DNA from: Ralstonia pickettii DTP0602
Lineage (GTDB): Bacteria; Pseudomonadota; Gammaproteobacteria; Burkholderiales; Burkholderiaceae
DNA length: 64,000 nt
Direction: 5' to 3'
NCBI GenBank assembly: GCA_000471925.1
Contig: CP006667.1
Location: forward strand, 1,302,001-1,366,000
How positions within the stretch are numbered: the first letter of the stretch is position 1; the number at the start of each line of letters is the position of its first letter. Made by a program: the position numbers and the translations under genes. The notes beneath the pieces are model-generated. The model saw nothing but the letters and a program-made list of their open reading frames with translations, was not told the DNA's origin and ran no database searches. Of the stretch, positions 1-9,147 are shown piece by piece.

Positions 1-28
1 GCGCTGGCATCCGGCCGGCAGCGCCCCG

Positions 29-967
29 CTAGGCGCTGACCGAAAAACCGTCCTTCATCGTCTGCTTCAGGTAGTCGACAAAACTGCGCACGGCCCGCGG
101 CACAAACGGGCTGTAAGGCCGGATCGCAAAGATAAAATCGCCAAATGCGCCGGCGGCCCGCCATCCTGGCAAGACCCTGACCAGCTTGCCGCTCGCCAGG
201 TCGGCCTGCGCAGTGAAGTCGGGGACCAGGGCGATGCCCAGGCCGTTCAGCGCGGCGTCCCGCAACGCCTCGCTGTTGTTCGCCGCGAAGCTGCCGTGAA
301 TGCCGACGCTCTGCCGGCTGGCGGCGCCACGGGTGGGCACGAAGCTCCAGCTCGGCTGCTCGCCGCGGCGGAAGTAGTGCAGGCAATTGTGCTCCGCCAG
401 GTCGGCGGGTGACTGGGGATTGCCGGCCCTGCGCAGGTAGGCGCGCGACGCTACCAGCACGGCCTGCGTGCGGCACAGGGTCCAGGCAATATGCGTATCC
501 GGCGCGGTCGAGGCGTGCCGCACGGCGAGGTCGAAGCCTTCCCGGGCCAGCGAAGCAAAACTGTCGGAGAGTTCGATCTCGATCCGCACCTGCGGGTGCG
601 CATCGAGGAAGGCCGGCAGGCGCGGCACCAGCTGTTGCCGGCCCAGCGCCACCGGAGCCGTCACGCGCACCAGGCCGCGCGGGTGGCCGATGGCATCGGT
701 CACATCGCTGAAGCCTTGCTCGATGGTTTCAAACGAGGCCCGCGTGGCGTCGACCAGCTTCTGGCCGGCCTCCGTCAGGCGCACGCTCCGGGTGGTGCGC
801 TGCACCAGCGCAACGCCGGCGGCACGCTCGAGCTCCGAGATGCGCAGGCTCATGGCCCCTTTGCTGATGCCGAGCTGGACCGCGGCCGCGGTGAAACTGC
901 CAGCCTCGCTCAGCTTGATCAGGCTGTGCAGCTGGGGCCAGAGGGTGTCGAGTTTTTCGTAGCGCAT
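29..967 (-). CDS. LysR-family transcriptional regulator
   Basis: The 312-residue product has the standard LysR layout and length. An N-terminal winged helix-turn-helix covers about residues 12-70 (GSFTAAAVQLGISKGAMS, then RTTRSVRLTEAG). The co-inducer-binding domain runs from about residue 95 to 300. It is the last gene after the efflux operon on the same strand, 103 bp beyond the channel gene, so it may be read through or have its own promoter. A perfect 9-bp inverted repeat covers its start codon, which suggests autoregulation. The inducer and target genes are unknown. A role in controlling the efflux operon is inference from position only. Confidence 0.93.
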   Translation of the reverse strand: MRYEKLDTLWPQLHSLIKLSEAGSFTAAAVQLGISKGAMSLRISELERAAGVALVQRTTRSVRLTEAGQKLVDATRASFETIEQGFSDVTDAIGHPRGLVRVTAPVALGRQQLVPRLPAFLDAHPQVRIEIELSDSFASLAREGFDLAVRHASTAPDTHIAWTLCRTQAVLVASRAYLRRAGNPQSPADLAEHNCLHYFRRGEQPSWSFVPTRGAASRQSVGIHGSFAANNSEALRDAALNGLGIALVPDFTAQADLASGKLVRVLPGWRAAGAFGDFIFAIRPYSPFVPRAVRSFVDYLKQTMKDGFSVSA

Positions 968-995
968 CGTTCATTGTTCAGTCGGGTGAACGATG
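965..995. promoter_or_regulatory. Inverted repeat over the lysR start codon
   Basis: CATCGTTCA (965-973) and TGAACGATG (987-995) form a perfect 9-bp inverted repeat with a 13-bp spacer. The first arm includes the ATG of the LysR gene on the minus strand. Dyads of the TTCA...TGAA type are common LysR sites, so an autoregulatory operator is likely, though unproven. Confidence 0.45.
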
Positions 996-1070
996 GCGTC
1001 AAGCAGCACCGCTTAGTCTTGCGGGGCCTGTGCGTGGAACAGCCTGCAGCGCGTTCCACGCCAGGCTTGC

Positions 1071-2552
1071 TTACTGCCTTGCTACCGCCTCCGGCGGCGT
1101 CCCCCAGCCGCCACCAAGGCTGCGCACCAGCGACACGGTCGCGGCTGCCCGCAACCCGGCGACCTGGTTGGCCTCGCGTTGCGCCTGCAGCACCGTGCGG
1201 TCCGCGTCGATCACGGTCAGGTAGTCGACGGCACCTGCGTCATAGCGGCTGCGCGAGATGCGTTGCGCACGTTTCGCGCCGGCCAGTGCGCTGTCGAGCG
1301 CAGTGCCTTGCTGGCTCAGCCAGCGCACATCGGCCAGGCTGTCCTCGACCTCGCGGAAGGCCACCAGCACGCTCTGGCGGTAACGCGCGACGCTTTCCTC
1401 GTGCGCGGCGCGCGCGCCCGCCAGGTTGGCGCGGTTGCGGCCGCCGTCGAACAGGGTCTGGGCGATGGTGGAACCGACCAGCGGTCCGAGCAGCCAGGTG
1501 CGCGACGACCACTTGAACAGGTTCGAGAGATCCGCCGACTCGAAGCCGAACAGCCCGGTCAGCGTAATGCGCGGGAAGAACGCGGCCTTGGCCACGCCGA
1601 TGGTGGCATTGGCCGCGGCCATCTGGCGCTCGGCCGCGGCGATGTCGGGACGGCGCTCGAGCAGTTCCGACGGCAGGCCCGCCGGAATCGCCACGGGCTC
1701 GGTATCGAGCGGGCGCGCGGCCAGCGCGAACTGCGCGGGGGCCACGCCCGTCAGCACGGCCAGCGCATGTTCCTGGTTGGCGCGGCGGCGCTCGATGCCG
1801 GCCAGGTCGGCGCGAGCGTTGCCGAGTTCGGCTTCAGCGCGGGCCGGGTCCAGGTCGGTGGTTTCGCCGGCGTCGTACCGCTTCTTCAGCAGCGACAGCG
1901 CATCCTCGCGCAGCCGGATGGTCGCCTTGAGCAGTTCGCGCTCGCTGTCGAGCGTGCGCAGCGCGAAGTACGCCTGCGCGGTGTCGGCCTGCAGCGCCAG
2001 CTGCACGGAGCGATACAGGTCCTCGGCAGCTTCGCCTTCGGCGCGTGCCGCGTTGACGCTGCTTGCCACGCGGCCGAACAGGTCAAGCTCATAGGCGGCA
2101 AATGCGCGCGCCTTGAGCACGGTCTGCGGGCGCACGGGCGTGCCATCGGGCAGGCCGCGCGATGCCGCCGACGGCTGCGAGCGCGTCGGATCGAGGCCAA
2201 GGCTCAGCTGCGGGTACAGGTCCGCTTCCGTCGCGCCGGTGAAGGCCCGCGCCTGCTTCAGCCGTGCCGCGGCGGCGGCCACGTCCTGGTTGTAGGTGCC
2301 GGCGGCTTCGATCAGGCGGTCAAGATCGGCTTCGCCGAAAGCCTTCCACCATTCCCCGCGCTGCTGGCCTTCGGCCGGCGTGGCGGTCTTCCATTGCGCG
2401 CCTTCCGCGGCGGCGGCCTCGGCTTCCTTGAACGCCGGGGCCGTGGCGGTCTCGGGCACCTTGTAGGTCGGGGCCAGCGAGCAGCCGGCCAGCACCAGTA
2501 CGGCGGCCAGGGTTGCCAGCTTCGGCAGGTATTGCTTCATTACGTTGTCCAT
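1071..2552 (-). CDS. RND efflux outer-membrane lipoprotein (NodT/OprM family)
   Basis: This is the outer-membrane channel of a tripartite drug or solvent efflux system. It has a lipoprotein signal (LATLAAVLVLAGCS, with the lipobox cysteine) and two repeated outer-membrane efflux domains. The repeat signature is visible in stretches such as LGLDPTRSQPSAASRG and GVAKAAFFPRITLTGLFG. It is about 490 residues long, normal for OprM. The start is ambiguous: ATG at 2552 has an AAGGG sequence 8 nt upstream, while ATG at 2540 gives a tighter signal peptide. It follows the pump gene within about 12 bp and is clearly in the same operon. Confidence 0.93.
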   Translation of the reverse strand: MDNVMKQYLPKLATLAAVLVLAGCSLAPTYKVPETATAPAFKEAEAAAAEGAQWKTATPAEGQQRGEWWKAFGEADLDRLIEAAGTYNQDVAAAAARLKQARAFTGATEADLYPQLSLGLDPTRSQPSAASRGLPDGTPVRPQTVLKARAFAAYELDLFGRVASSVNAARAEGEAAEDLYRSVQLALQADTAQAYFALRTLDSERELLKATIRLREDALSLLKKRYDAGETTDLDPARAEAELGNARADLAGIERRRANQEHALAVLTGVAPAQFALAARPLDTEPVAIPAGLPSELLERRPDIAAAERQMAAANATIGVAKAAFFPRITLTGLFGFESADLSNLFKWSSRTWLLGPLVGSTIAQTLFDGGRNRANLAGARAAHEESVARYRQSVLVAFREVEDSLADVRWLSQQGTALDSALAGAKRAQRISRSRYDAGAVDYLTVIDADRTVLQAQREANQVAGLRAAATVSLVRSLGGGWGTPPEAVARQ

Positions 2553-2563
2553 GTTGTCCACCC

Positions 2564-5500
2564 TTACTCCGCAGACGCCACGGCTTGCCCGGCCAACGCT
2601 TCCTGGACGCGCGCCTGGCGGCGCTGGCCGCGCGTGGCCAGCAGCCGCAGCGCCACGTAGAACACCGGTGTCAGGAACAGCCCGAAGAAGGTCACGCCGA
2701 GCATGCCGGCGAACACGGCCACGCCCATTGCATGGCGCATCTCGGAGCCGGCACCGCTCGAGACCACCAGCGGCACCACACCCATGATGAAGGCGAACGA
2801 GGTCATCAGGATCGGGCGCAGGCGCAGGCGGCTGGCTTCGATCGCGGCCTGCACGATGGTGCGGCCGTGTTGCTCCAGTTCACGGGCGAACTCGACGATC
2901 AGGATCGCGTTCTTTGCCGACAACCCGACCAGCACGATGAAACCGATCTGCGTGAAGATATTGTTGTCGCCACGCGTGAGCCACACCCCGCTAATGGCAG
3001 CCAGCAAGCTCATCGGCACGATCAGGATTACCGCCAGCGGCAGCGTCAGGCTCTCGTACTGCGCGGCGAGCACCAGGAACACCAGCAACACGCACAGCGG
3101 GAAGATCCACACGCCCGCGTTGCCAGCCAGGATGTCCTGGTAGGTCAGCTCGGTCCATTCGAAGCCGATGCCCTTGGGCAGCGTCTCGGCGGCGATCCGC
3201 TCGGCGGCCGCCTGCGCCTGGCCCGACGAAAAGCCGGGCGCCGGACCGCCGTTGATGTCGGCCGCGGTGAAGGCGTTGTAGCGGATCACGCTGTCCGGGC
3301 CAAAGCTCTGCTTCACCCTGACCAGCGATGACAGCGGCACCATGTCGCCATTCGCGCTGCGGGTCTTCAGCTGCAGGATGTCCTCGGCGTGCTGGCGGAA
3401 CTGGGCGTCCGCCTGCACCCGTACCTGGTAGGTCCGGCCGAACTTGTTGAAGTCGTTGACATAGGCCGAGCCCAGGTAGGTCTGCAGCGTGTCGAACACA
3501 TCGGTCACGGGCACGCCAAGCTGCTTGGCCTTGGTCCGGTCGAGCTGCACGTCGAGCTGCGGCACGTTGATCTGGTAGTTGCTGAAGACACCGGCCAGCT
3601 CGGGCGTGGCACGCGCCTTGGCCAGGTATGCCTTGGTCGCATCGAAGAGCGCGTCATAGCCGAGTGCGGCGCGATCCTCGATGATCATCTTGAAGCCGCC
3701 GATGGTACCGAGGCCCTGCACGGGCGGCGGAGGAAACACGCCGATATACGCATCCTGGATCGACGCAAACTGCTTGTTCAGGCTGGCCGCGATCGCCTTG
3801 CCGGACAGTTCCTTGCTCTTGCGCTCGTCGAACGGCTTGAGCGAGACGAACAGGATGCCCGCGTTCGGGCTGTTGGTGAAGCCGTTGATCGACAGGCCCG
3901 GGAAAGCCACCGCCGATTCCACGCCCGGATGCTTGAGTGCGGTCTCCGACATGCGGCGGATCACGTCCTCGGTGCGGTCCAGCGTGGCGCCATCCGGCAG
4001 CCTGGCAAAGCTGACCAGGTACTGCTTGTCCTGCGCCGGCACGAAGCCCTTGGGCACCAGCTGGAACACGCCCCAGGTCAGCGCCAGCATCACCGCGTAG
4101 ACGCCGAACACCGAACCCTTGCGACGGATCACCCCCTTCACGCCGCGGCCATAGCTTTCGGCACTGCGGCCGAAGAAGTGGTTGAAGCGCTTGAAGAAGC
4201 CGCCAAACACACGGTCCATCCAGCGCGACAGCCAGTCCTTGGGCGCGTCGTGGCTGCGTAGCAGCAGTGCCGCCAGCGCCGGCGACAGCGTCAGCGAGTT
4301 GAACGCCGAGATAATGGTCGAGATCGAGATCGTCAGCGCGAACTGCTTGTAGAACTGGCCGGTCAGGCCGGTCATGAAGGCCAGCGGCACGAACACGGCG
4401 ATCAGCGTCAGCGCGATGGCGATGATGGGGCCGCTGACCTCGCGCATGGCCTTGTAGGTGGCTTCCTTCGGTGTCAGCCCCTCCTCGATATTGCGCTCGA
4501 CGTTCTCGACCACCACGATCGCGTCATCGACCACGATCCCGATCGCCAGCACCAGCCCGAACAGCGACAGCGCATTGATCGAGAAGCCGAACGCATGCAT
4601 CAGGCCAAAGGTGCCGACGATCGACACCGGCACCGCTAGCAGCGGAATGATCGACGCGCGCCAGGTCTGCAGAAACAGGATCACCACCAGCACCACCAGC
4701 GCGATGGCCTCGAACAGCGTATGCACCACCGCATCGATGCTGTGCTGGACGAACTGGGTGGGGTCGTACGCGATGCGGTAGTCGAGGCCCTCCGGGAAGT
4801 TCTGCTTCAGCTCCTCCATCGTCTTGCGCACGTCCGCCGAGATCTGCAGCGCGTTCGAGCCCGGTGACTGGAAGATCGGCAGGCCCACCGCGGACTGGTT
4901 GTCGAGCAGGGAGCGCAGCGCGTACTCCGACGCACCGAGCTCGATGCGCGCGATGTCCTTGAGGTAGGTCACCGCACCGTCCGCCGAGGTCTTGACGATG
5001 ATGTCGCCGAACTCCTCCACGGTCTGCAGGCGGCCCTGCGCGTTCACCGACAGCTGCAGGTCGGTGCCGGGCAGCGACGGCGATTGCCCGATCACCCCGG
5101 CCGCTACCTGCACGTTCTGCTCGCGGATGGCCTTGACCACGTCCGAAGCGGCCAGGTGCCGCTCGGCGAGCTTTTCCGGGTTCAGCCACACCCGCATCGA
5201 GTAGTCGCCGGAGCCGAACAGCTTGACCAGGCCCACGCCCTGGATCCGGGCCAGGCGGTCCTTGACGTTGATCACCGCGTAGTTGCGCAGGTACGTCATG
5301 TCGTAGCGGTCGTTGGGCGAGACCAGGTGGACGACCATGGTCAGGTCCGGGGAGCTCTTGACCGTGGTGATGCCCAGGCGGCGCACGTCTTCAGGCAGGC
5401 GCGGCTCGGCCTGCGCGACGCGGTTCTGCACCAGCTGCTGGGCCTTGTCCGGATCGGTGCCAAGCTTGAAGGTCACCGTCAGCGTCAGGTTGCCGTCGCT

Positions 5501-5755
5501 GTTGGCCTGCGAGGACATGTAGAGCATGTCCTCGACGCCGTTGATCTGCTCTTCCAGCGGCGTGGCGACGGTTTCGGCGATCACCTTGGGGTTGGCGCCG
5601 GGGAACTGCGCGCGCACCACCACCGAGGGCGGGACCACTTCCGGGTACTCCGAGATCGGCAATTTGAACACCGAGATGGCGCCGATCAGGAAGATCAGCA
5701 CCGACAGCACGCCCGCGAAGATCGGGCGATCGATAAAGAATTTCGAGAGATTCAT
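2564..5755 (-). CDS. RND multidrug efflux pump, inner-membrane subunit (HAE1 family)
   Basis: A proton-driven inner-membrane transporter of 1063 residues, typical of the AcrB/MexB/MexF family. It begins with the classic MNLSKFFIDRPIFAGVLS. The two aspartates of the proton relay are in GIVVDDAIVVVENVERNIEEG in TM4. The second half repeats the architecture (LVLAAQYESLTLPLAVIL and GLSAKNAILIVEFARE). Large periplasmic loops follow TM1 and TM7. It lies between the fusion-protein gene (95 bp upstream) and the channel gene, all on one strand. Hydrophobic antibiotics, dyes or solvents are usual substrates of the family. The actual substrate here is unknown. Confidence 0.97.
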   Translation of the reverse strand: MNLSKFFIDRPIFAGVLSVLIFLIGAISVFKLPISEYPEVVPPSVVVRAQFPGANPKVIAETVATPLEEQINGVEDMLYMSSQANSDGNLTLTVTFKLGTDPDKAQQLVQNRVAQAEPRLPEDVRRLGITTVKSSPDLTMVVHLVSPNDRYDMTYLRNYAVINVKDRLARIQGVGLVKLFGSGDYSMRVWLNPEKLAERHLAASDVVKAIREQNVQVAAGVIGQSPSLPGTDLQLSVNAQGRLQTVEEFGDIIVKTSADGAVTYLKDIARIELGASEYALRSLLDNQSAVGLPIFQSPGSNALQISADVRKTMEELKQNFPEGLDYRIAYDPTQFVQHSIDAVVHTLFEAIALVVLVVILFLQTWRASIIPLLAVPVSIVGTFGLMHAFGFSINALSLFGLVLAIGIVVDDAIVVVENVERNIEEGLTPKEATYKAMREVSGPIIAIALTLIAVFVPLAFMTGLTGQFYKQFALTISISTIISAFNSLTLSPALAALLLRSHDAPKDWLSRWMDRVFGGFFKRFNHFFGRSAESYGRGVKGVIRRKGSVFGVYAVMLALTWGVFQLVPKGFVPAQDKQYLVSFARLPDGATLDRTEDVIRRMSETALKHPGVESAVAFPGLSINGFTNSPNAGILFVSLKPFDERKSKELSGKAIAASLNKQFASIQDAYIGVFPPPPVQGLGTIGGFKMIIEDRAALGYDALFDATKAYLAKARATPELAGVFSNYQINVPQLDVQLDRTKAKQLGVPVTDVFDTLQTYLGSAYVNDFNKFGRTYQVRVQADAQFRQHAEDILQLKTRSANGDMVPLSSLVRVKQSFGPDSVIRYNAFTAADINGGPAPGFSSGQAQAAAERIAAETLPKGIGFEWTELTYQDILAGNAGVWIFPLCVLLVFLVLAAQYESLTLPLAVILIVPMSLLAAISGVWLTRGDNNIFTQIGFIVLVGLSAKNAILIVEFARELEQHGRTIVQAAIEASRLRLRPILMTSFAFIMGVVPLVVSSGAGSEMRHAMGVAVFAGMLGVTFFGLFLTPVFYVALRLLATRGQRRQARVQEALAGQAVASAE

Positions 5756-5849
5756 CTTGGCCTCGGCGGAAGCGGTGCCCCTGGCGGTCCGCCGGAGCGA
5801 ACGCCATCTGCTGAATAGTGGGGAAGATTGTCTGGGGGGCTGGCTGGGC

Positions 5850-7085
5850 TCAGCTCACGCTGGGCTTGTCGGCTTGCGGTTGCGCAGCCTGCCTGCGATC
5901 CGGCGCAACGCCGCGCGGTTCCAGCTCGCGGCGATAAGCCATCGCCACGCTCTTCGGCACCACCGTATCGCCTGGTCTTACACGCTGCAGGCCATTGACG
6001 ACGATGGTCTCGCCCGACGCCAGGCCCTTGCGGATCACGCGCAGGCCTTCATGCGTCGGCCCCAGCTCCACTTCGCGATACGCGAGCTTGTTGGCCTTGT
6101 CGGCGACCAGCACGAACTTCTTGCCCTGGTCGGTACCGATCGCGCGATCGTTGACCAGCACGGCCGGACGGGGCGCGCCGCCACCGAGCCTGACCTTGCC
6201 GTACAGGCCCGGCAACAGGCGGCCGTCTTCGTTGTCGAAGACCGCGCGCACGCGGATCGTGCCGCTGCGCGGATCGAGGCGGTTGTCCACCGACTGGATC
6301 TTGCCCTGGTGCGGATGGCCGTCCTCGTCGGCCAGGCCCAGGTACACCGGCAGCCCGTCCTTGCCGCCGGCGGCGCCCGGCGCGGTGTAGCGCAGGTAGC
6401 TCTGCTCGTCGACTTCGAAGGCCGCATACACCGGCGAGACCGACACCAACGTGGTCAGCGGCGGCGCCGCGGCGCCCGCGGCCACCAGGTTGCCCACGGT
6501 GATCTCCGCACGCGATACCTTGCCCGCGACCGGCGCCACGATACGGGTGTAGCCCAGGTTCAGCCGTGCAGCTTCCAGCGCCGCTTGCGCGCCGCGCACG
6601 TCGGCCGAAGTCTCGCTGGCGGCGTTGATGCGTTCGTCGAATTCACGGCGCGAGATCGCGTTGTCGTCGAGCAGGCGCTGCGCGCGCACCTTCTCGCTCT
6701 GGGCATGCGAGGCCCGTACCTGTGCCGCCGCAAGGGCGGCTTCCGCGCGCGCCACTTCCGCCGCATACGGCCGCGGGTCGATCGTGAACAGGGGATCGCC
6801 CTTCTTCACGATCGCGCCGTCGCGGAAATGCACCGCTTCGATCGTGCCAGAGACGCGCGGCCGGATTTCCACACGCTCGACGGCTTCGAGCCGGCCGGAG
6901 AATTCATCCCATTCGGTGATGGTCTGCCCGACCGCGGCTGCCACTTCCACGGCGGGGGCGGGCGGTGGCGTGCTGGCCTGGGCTTGCGCGCCCTGGCCGG
7001 GGCGCAGCAGCGAGGTGGCGACGCCCACGCCGGTAATTGCCACGATGGCAACGGCGATCAGCGCACGTCGAGGTTTGGGATTCAT
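5850..7085 (-). CDS. RND efflux periplasmic adaptor (membrane fusion protein)
   Basis: Periplasmic adaptor joining pump and channel. It has an N-terminal membrane segment (about residues 6-25, rich in A, V and I), a lipoyl/barrel-sandwich domain (VSGTIEAVHFRDGAIVKKG), a coiled-coil hairpin rich in Ala, Arg and Glu (about 85-155), and the beta-barrel and membrane-proximal domains. There is no lipobox cysteine, so it is anchored by the N-terminal helix or secreted rather than lipidated. The ATG at 7085 is preferred: GGAG lies 9 nt upstream, and the open frame continues to 7136 without a ribosome site. It is the first gene of the efflux operon and lies 100 bp from a strong promoter. Confidence 0.93.
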   Translation of the reverse strand: MNPKPRRALIAVAIVAITGVGVATSLLRPGQGAQAQASTPPPAPAVEVAAAVGQTITEWDEFSGRLEAVERVEIRPRVSGTIEAVHFRDGAIVKKGDPLFTIDPRPYAAEVARAEAALAAAQVRASHAQSEKVRAQRLLDDNAISRREFDERINAASETSADVRGAQAALEAARLNLGYTRIVAPVAGKVSRAEITVGNLVAAGAAAPPLTTLVSVSPVYAAFEVDEQSYLRYTAPGAAGGKDGLPVYLGLADEDGHPHQGKIQSVDNRLDPRSGTIRVRAVFDNEDGRLLPGLYGKVRLGGGAPRPAVLVNDRAIGTDQGKKFVLVADKANKLAYREVELGPTHEGLRVIRKGLASGETIVVNGLQRVRPGDTVVPKSVAMAYRRELEPRGVAPDRRQAAQPQADKPSVS

Positions 7086-7569
7086 CCTGCTGTACTCCAT
7101 GTTGCGTTTGGCTGCGTCGGCGAGCGGTCCGGGCATTGGCTGGGAAGGGGGAAGGGACCGGCGCTTTGTTTCTCGTGGTTACAGGATATACGTATGAAAA
7201 TCATAGTGTCAAGGTAAGCTTTTGGAATGAACCTGCTAAAACACGGAAATTTAAGCGGTCAGATCCACTTTGAAGGCAATCGCCAGTGATTAGATTTTTG
7301 CTATGAATTTGATAGCGAATAGGCCGTACAAGGAGGAAATGGCGGCGAATCAGCCGCTTGCACGGCTTCAGAGGCAGGGAGCGGCACCCGCGAAGCGCGG
7401 CGCGCGCCGCACTTGTTCCCCCATGTATCAATTCATGTTCGCCTCGGCGGGTTTATCGGCCTGGCACCGCTTTCTATAGTTCGATCCACGGCACACGGCG
7501 GCACTGAGCGCCGCGAGCCAGTGAACCGAATCCCCGCAAACCGGAACATTGCGCCAACCAGGAGTCATC
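7086..7569. other. Intergenic region between efflux operon and RidA gene
   Basis: An AT-rich intergenic stretch containing the efflux promoter (7185-7212) and a weaker plus-strand promoter candidate, TTTATC-17 bp-TATAGT (7452-7480), facing the RidA gene. A 46-codon frame at 7339-7479 starts just behind AAGGAGGAA, but its spacing is short and its composition is not convincing. No tetR- or marR-type regulator lies here, which is unusual for an RND operon. Confidence 0.5.
7185..7212 (-). promoter_or_regulatory. Sigma-70-type promoter of the efflux operon
   Basis: Reading the minus strand, a consensus -35 TTGACA (7207-7212) is followed after 16 bp by TATATC (7185-7190). The predicted transcript start, near 7178, lies about 90 nt 5' of the fusion-protein start. 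The surrounding sequence is unusually AT-rich for this window, as expected for a promoter region. Confidence 0.6.
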
Positions 7570-8031
7570 ATGTCCGTCGAATCGAAACTGGCTGCACGTG
7601 GGCTGAAGCTGCCGCCGCCGCCGCAACCGCTGGGCAGCTATACGGCCGTCAGCCGTGCCGGCGACCTGTTGTTTATCTCGGGGCAGTTGCCGCTACAGGA
7701 CGGCAAGGTGGTCTGGCGGGGGCAGGTCGGCAAGGACCTGACGGTCGAGCAGGGCAAGCAGGCGGCGCAGCTGGCGGCGCTCAACGTCCTGGCGCAGATC
7801 GATGCCCACCTGGGCGGGTTTGAGCGCCTCGACCACATCGTGCGGGTCGAGGGCCATATCAGCAGTGCGCCGGGCTCTTTCGACCAGCCCGCGGTGCTGG
7901 ACGGGGCGTCGGACCTGTTTGCCGACGTGCTCGGCGACAAGGCCGGGCATGCGCGCGCCGCGTACGCGCCGGCGCAGCAGCCAGGCAATGCGGCGGTGAT
8001 CCTGGTGGTGATCGCACAGGTCAGGGACTGA
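7570..8031 (+). CDS. RidA/YjgF/UK114-family protein (divergent subtype)
   Basis: A 153-residue member of the Rid superfamily, a trimeric fold whose archetype hydrolyses reactive enamine/imine intermediates. The fold core is visible in LLFISGQLPLQDG and in GFERLDHIVRVEGHISSAPG. The archetypal C-terminal motif, with a catalytic Arg and a downstream Glu, is not preserved: here the region reads HARAAYAPAQQPGNAAVILVV. That places it with RidA-like paralogues rather than RidA itself. The start is fixed by GGAG 5 nt before the ATG at 7570. It is monocistronic and convergent with the next LysR gene. Confidence 0.88.
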   Translation: MSVESKLAARGLKLPPPPQPLGSYTAVSRAGDLLFISGQLPLQDGKVVWRGQVGKDLTVEQGKQAAQLAALNVLAQIDAHLGGFERLDHIVRVEGHISSAPGSFDQPAVLDGASDLFADVLGDKAGHARAAYAPAQQPGNAAVILVVIAQVRD

Positions 8032-8065
8032 GCGCGGTCCTCCGGCCCATCAGCGGCACGCGCGC

Positions 8066-8977
8066 CTACTCGGCGAATTTCTCCACCAGGAAATCGACAA
8101 AGGCGCGCACGCGCCGCGAGACGTGGCGCGCGTGCGGATAGAGCAGGACAAAGGGCCGGGTATTGCCGCCGAACTGCTGCAGCACCTCCACCAGCGAGCC
8201 CTCGCGCAGGTCCTGTTCCACGACGAAGCGGTAGGTCTGGAACAGGCCGGCGCCGGCCCGTGCCAGTGTCGCGCCGCCGAGCGCGTCTTCCGACGTGGCA
8301 TAGGAGCCGGTCGTCGCGATCTCGATTTCTTCGCCCTCCAGCCGGAAGGTCCACGGCAGCCGGCGGCCGCTGCTCGGGCGCTCGAACTGGATGCACTCGT
8401 GCGCATGCAGTGCTTCCAGCGTCTGCGGCGTGCCGTGCCGGCGCAGGTAGGCCGGCGTCGCCACCACCACCATCTCCGCGTCTTCCAGCTTGCGCGCAAT
8501 CAGCGTCGAATCGTCCGGCGCGCGGCCGCGCACCGACAGGTCGTAGGTGTCATCGGCGAAGTCGACGTTGCGGTTGCTGATATGCACGTCGATCTCGACC
8601 TCGGGATAGCGCTCGCGGAACGCGGGCAGCACCGGCAGCACCCGGTAGTGCGCATAGGGCGTCGGCAGGCTGATGCGCAGGCGCCCGGCGGGCGTGGCGT
8701 GCTGGCCGCTGATCTGCCGTTCGGCGTCGACCAGCTGCGCCAGCGCGGTGCGGCTTTGCTCGTAATAGGACCTGCCTTCATCGGTCAGCCGGATCTGCCG
8801 CGTGGTGCGCACGAACAAGCGCACGCCCAGGCGTTCTTCCAGCCGCGAGACGCTGCGGCTGACGGCGGCCGGCGTCACGCCTGCCGCAACCGCTGCCGCC
8901 GTAAAACTGCTGAGTTCCGCCGCCAGGCAGAACAGTTCAATGCTGCCCAACTGCAGGTCGTCGAATTGGCGCTTCAT
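8066..8977 (-). CDS. LysR-family transcriptional regulator, divergent from wrbA
   Basis: A 303-residue LysR regulator. The helix-turn-helix is in the first 65 residues (SSFTAAAVAAGVTPAAVSRSVSRLEE) and the effector domain runs from about 95 to 295. The ATG at 8977 matches the usual distance to the HTH; the open frame extends further 5' but codes for nothing LysR-like. A palindrome of the T-N11-A type lies 7 nt upstream of the start, and a second related dyad lies further into the 332-bp gap toward wrbA. Divergent LysR genes usually control their neighbour, so wrbA is the likely target. Confidence 0.93.
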   Translation of the reverse strand: MKRQFDDLQLGSIELFCLAAELSSFTAAAVAAGVTPAAVSRSVSRLEERLGVRLFVRTTRQIRLTDEGRSYYEQSRTALAQLVDAERQISGQHATPAGRLRISLPTPYAHYRVLPVLPAFRERYPEVEIDVHISNRNVDFADDTYDLSVRGRAPDDSTLIARKLEDAEMVVVATPAYLRRHGTPQTLEALHAHECIQFERPSSGRRLPWTFRLEGEEIEIATTGSYATSEDALGGATLARAGAGLFQTYRFVVEQDLREGSLVEVLQQFGGNTRPFVLLYPHARHVSRRVRAFVDFLVEKFAE

Positions 8978-8983
8978 GGTCTG

Positions 8984-8996
8984 TGACACCGTGTCA
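8984..8996. promoter_or_regulatory. Palindromic LysR-type site, proximal
   Basis: TGACAC-C-GTGTCA is a perfect 13-bp dyad that fits the LysR T-N11-A rule. It lies 7 nt upstream of the LysR start codon. The core ACACNGTGT is shared with the dyad at 9137-9147. Confidence 0.5.
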
Positions 8997-9136
8997 TGAC
9001 GGTTGCCGGCTGGCTGCGGTCCATCGCGGATGCACAAGGCCGGCACCTTGATTTGCTGACATTCTAGGACGTCTCTGCCTTTGCCGTGCGCGCCTGGCTT
9101 GCGCGCCATCGGCCGCCCGCTCGCGCCGAAGCTTGT

Positions 9137-9147
9137 TACACGGTGTA
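9137..9147. promoter_or_regulatory. Palindromic site related to the proximal LysR dyad
   Basis: TACAC-G-GTGTA is a perfect dyad with the same ACACNGTGT core as the site at 8984-8996, about 150 bp away in the same intergenic region. Paired sites would suit an oligomeric LysR regulator. Confidence 0.4.

Noticed and set aside
7201..7431. A 76-codon minus-strand frame in the efflux-RidA gap
   Set aside because: It overlaps the efflux promoter, has no ribosome site and no recognisable domain.
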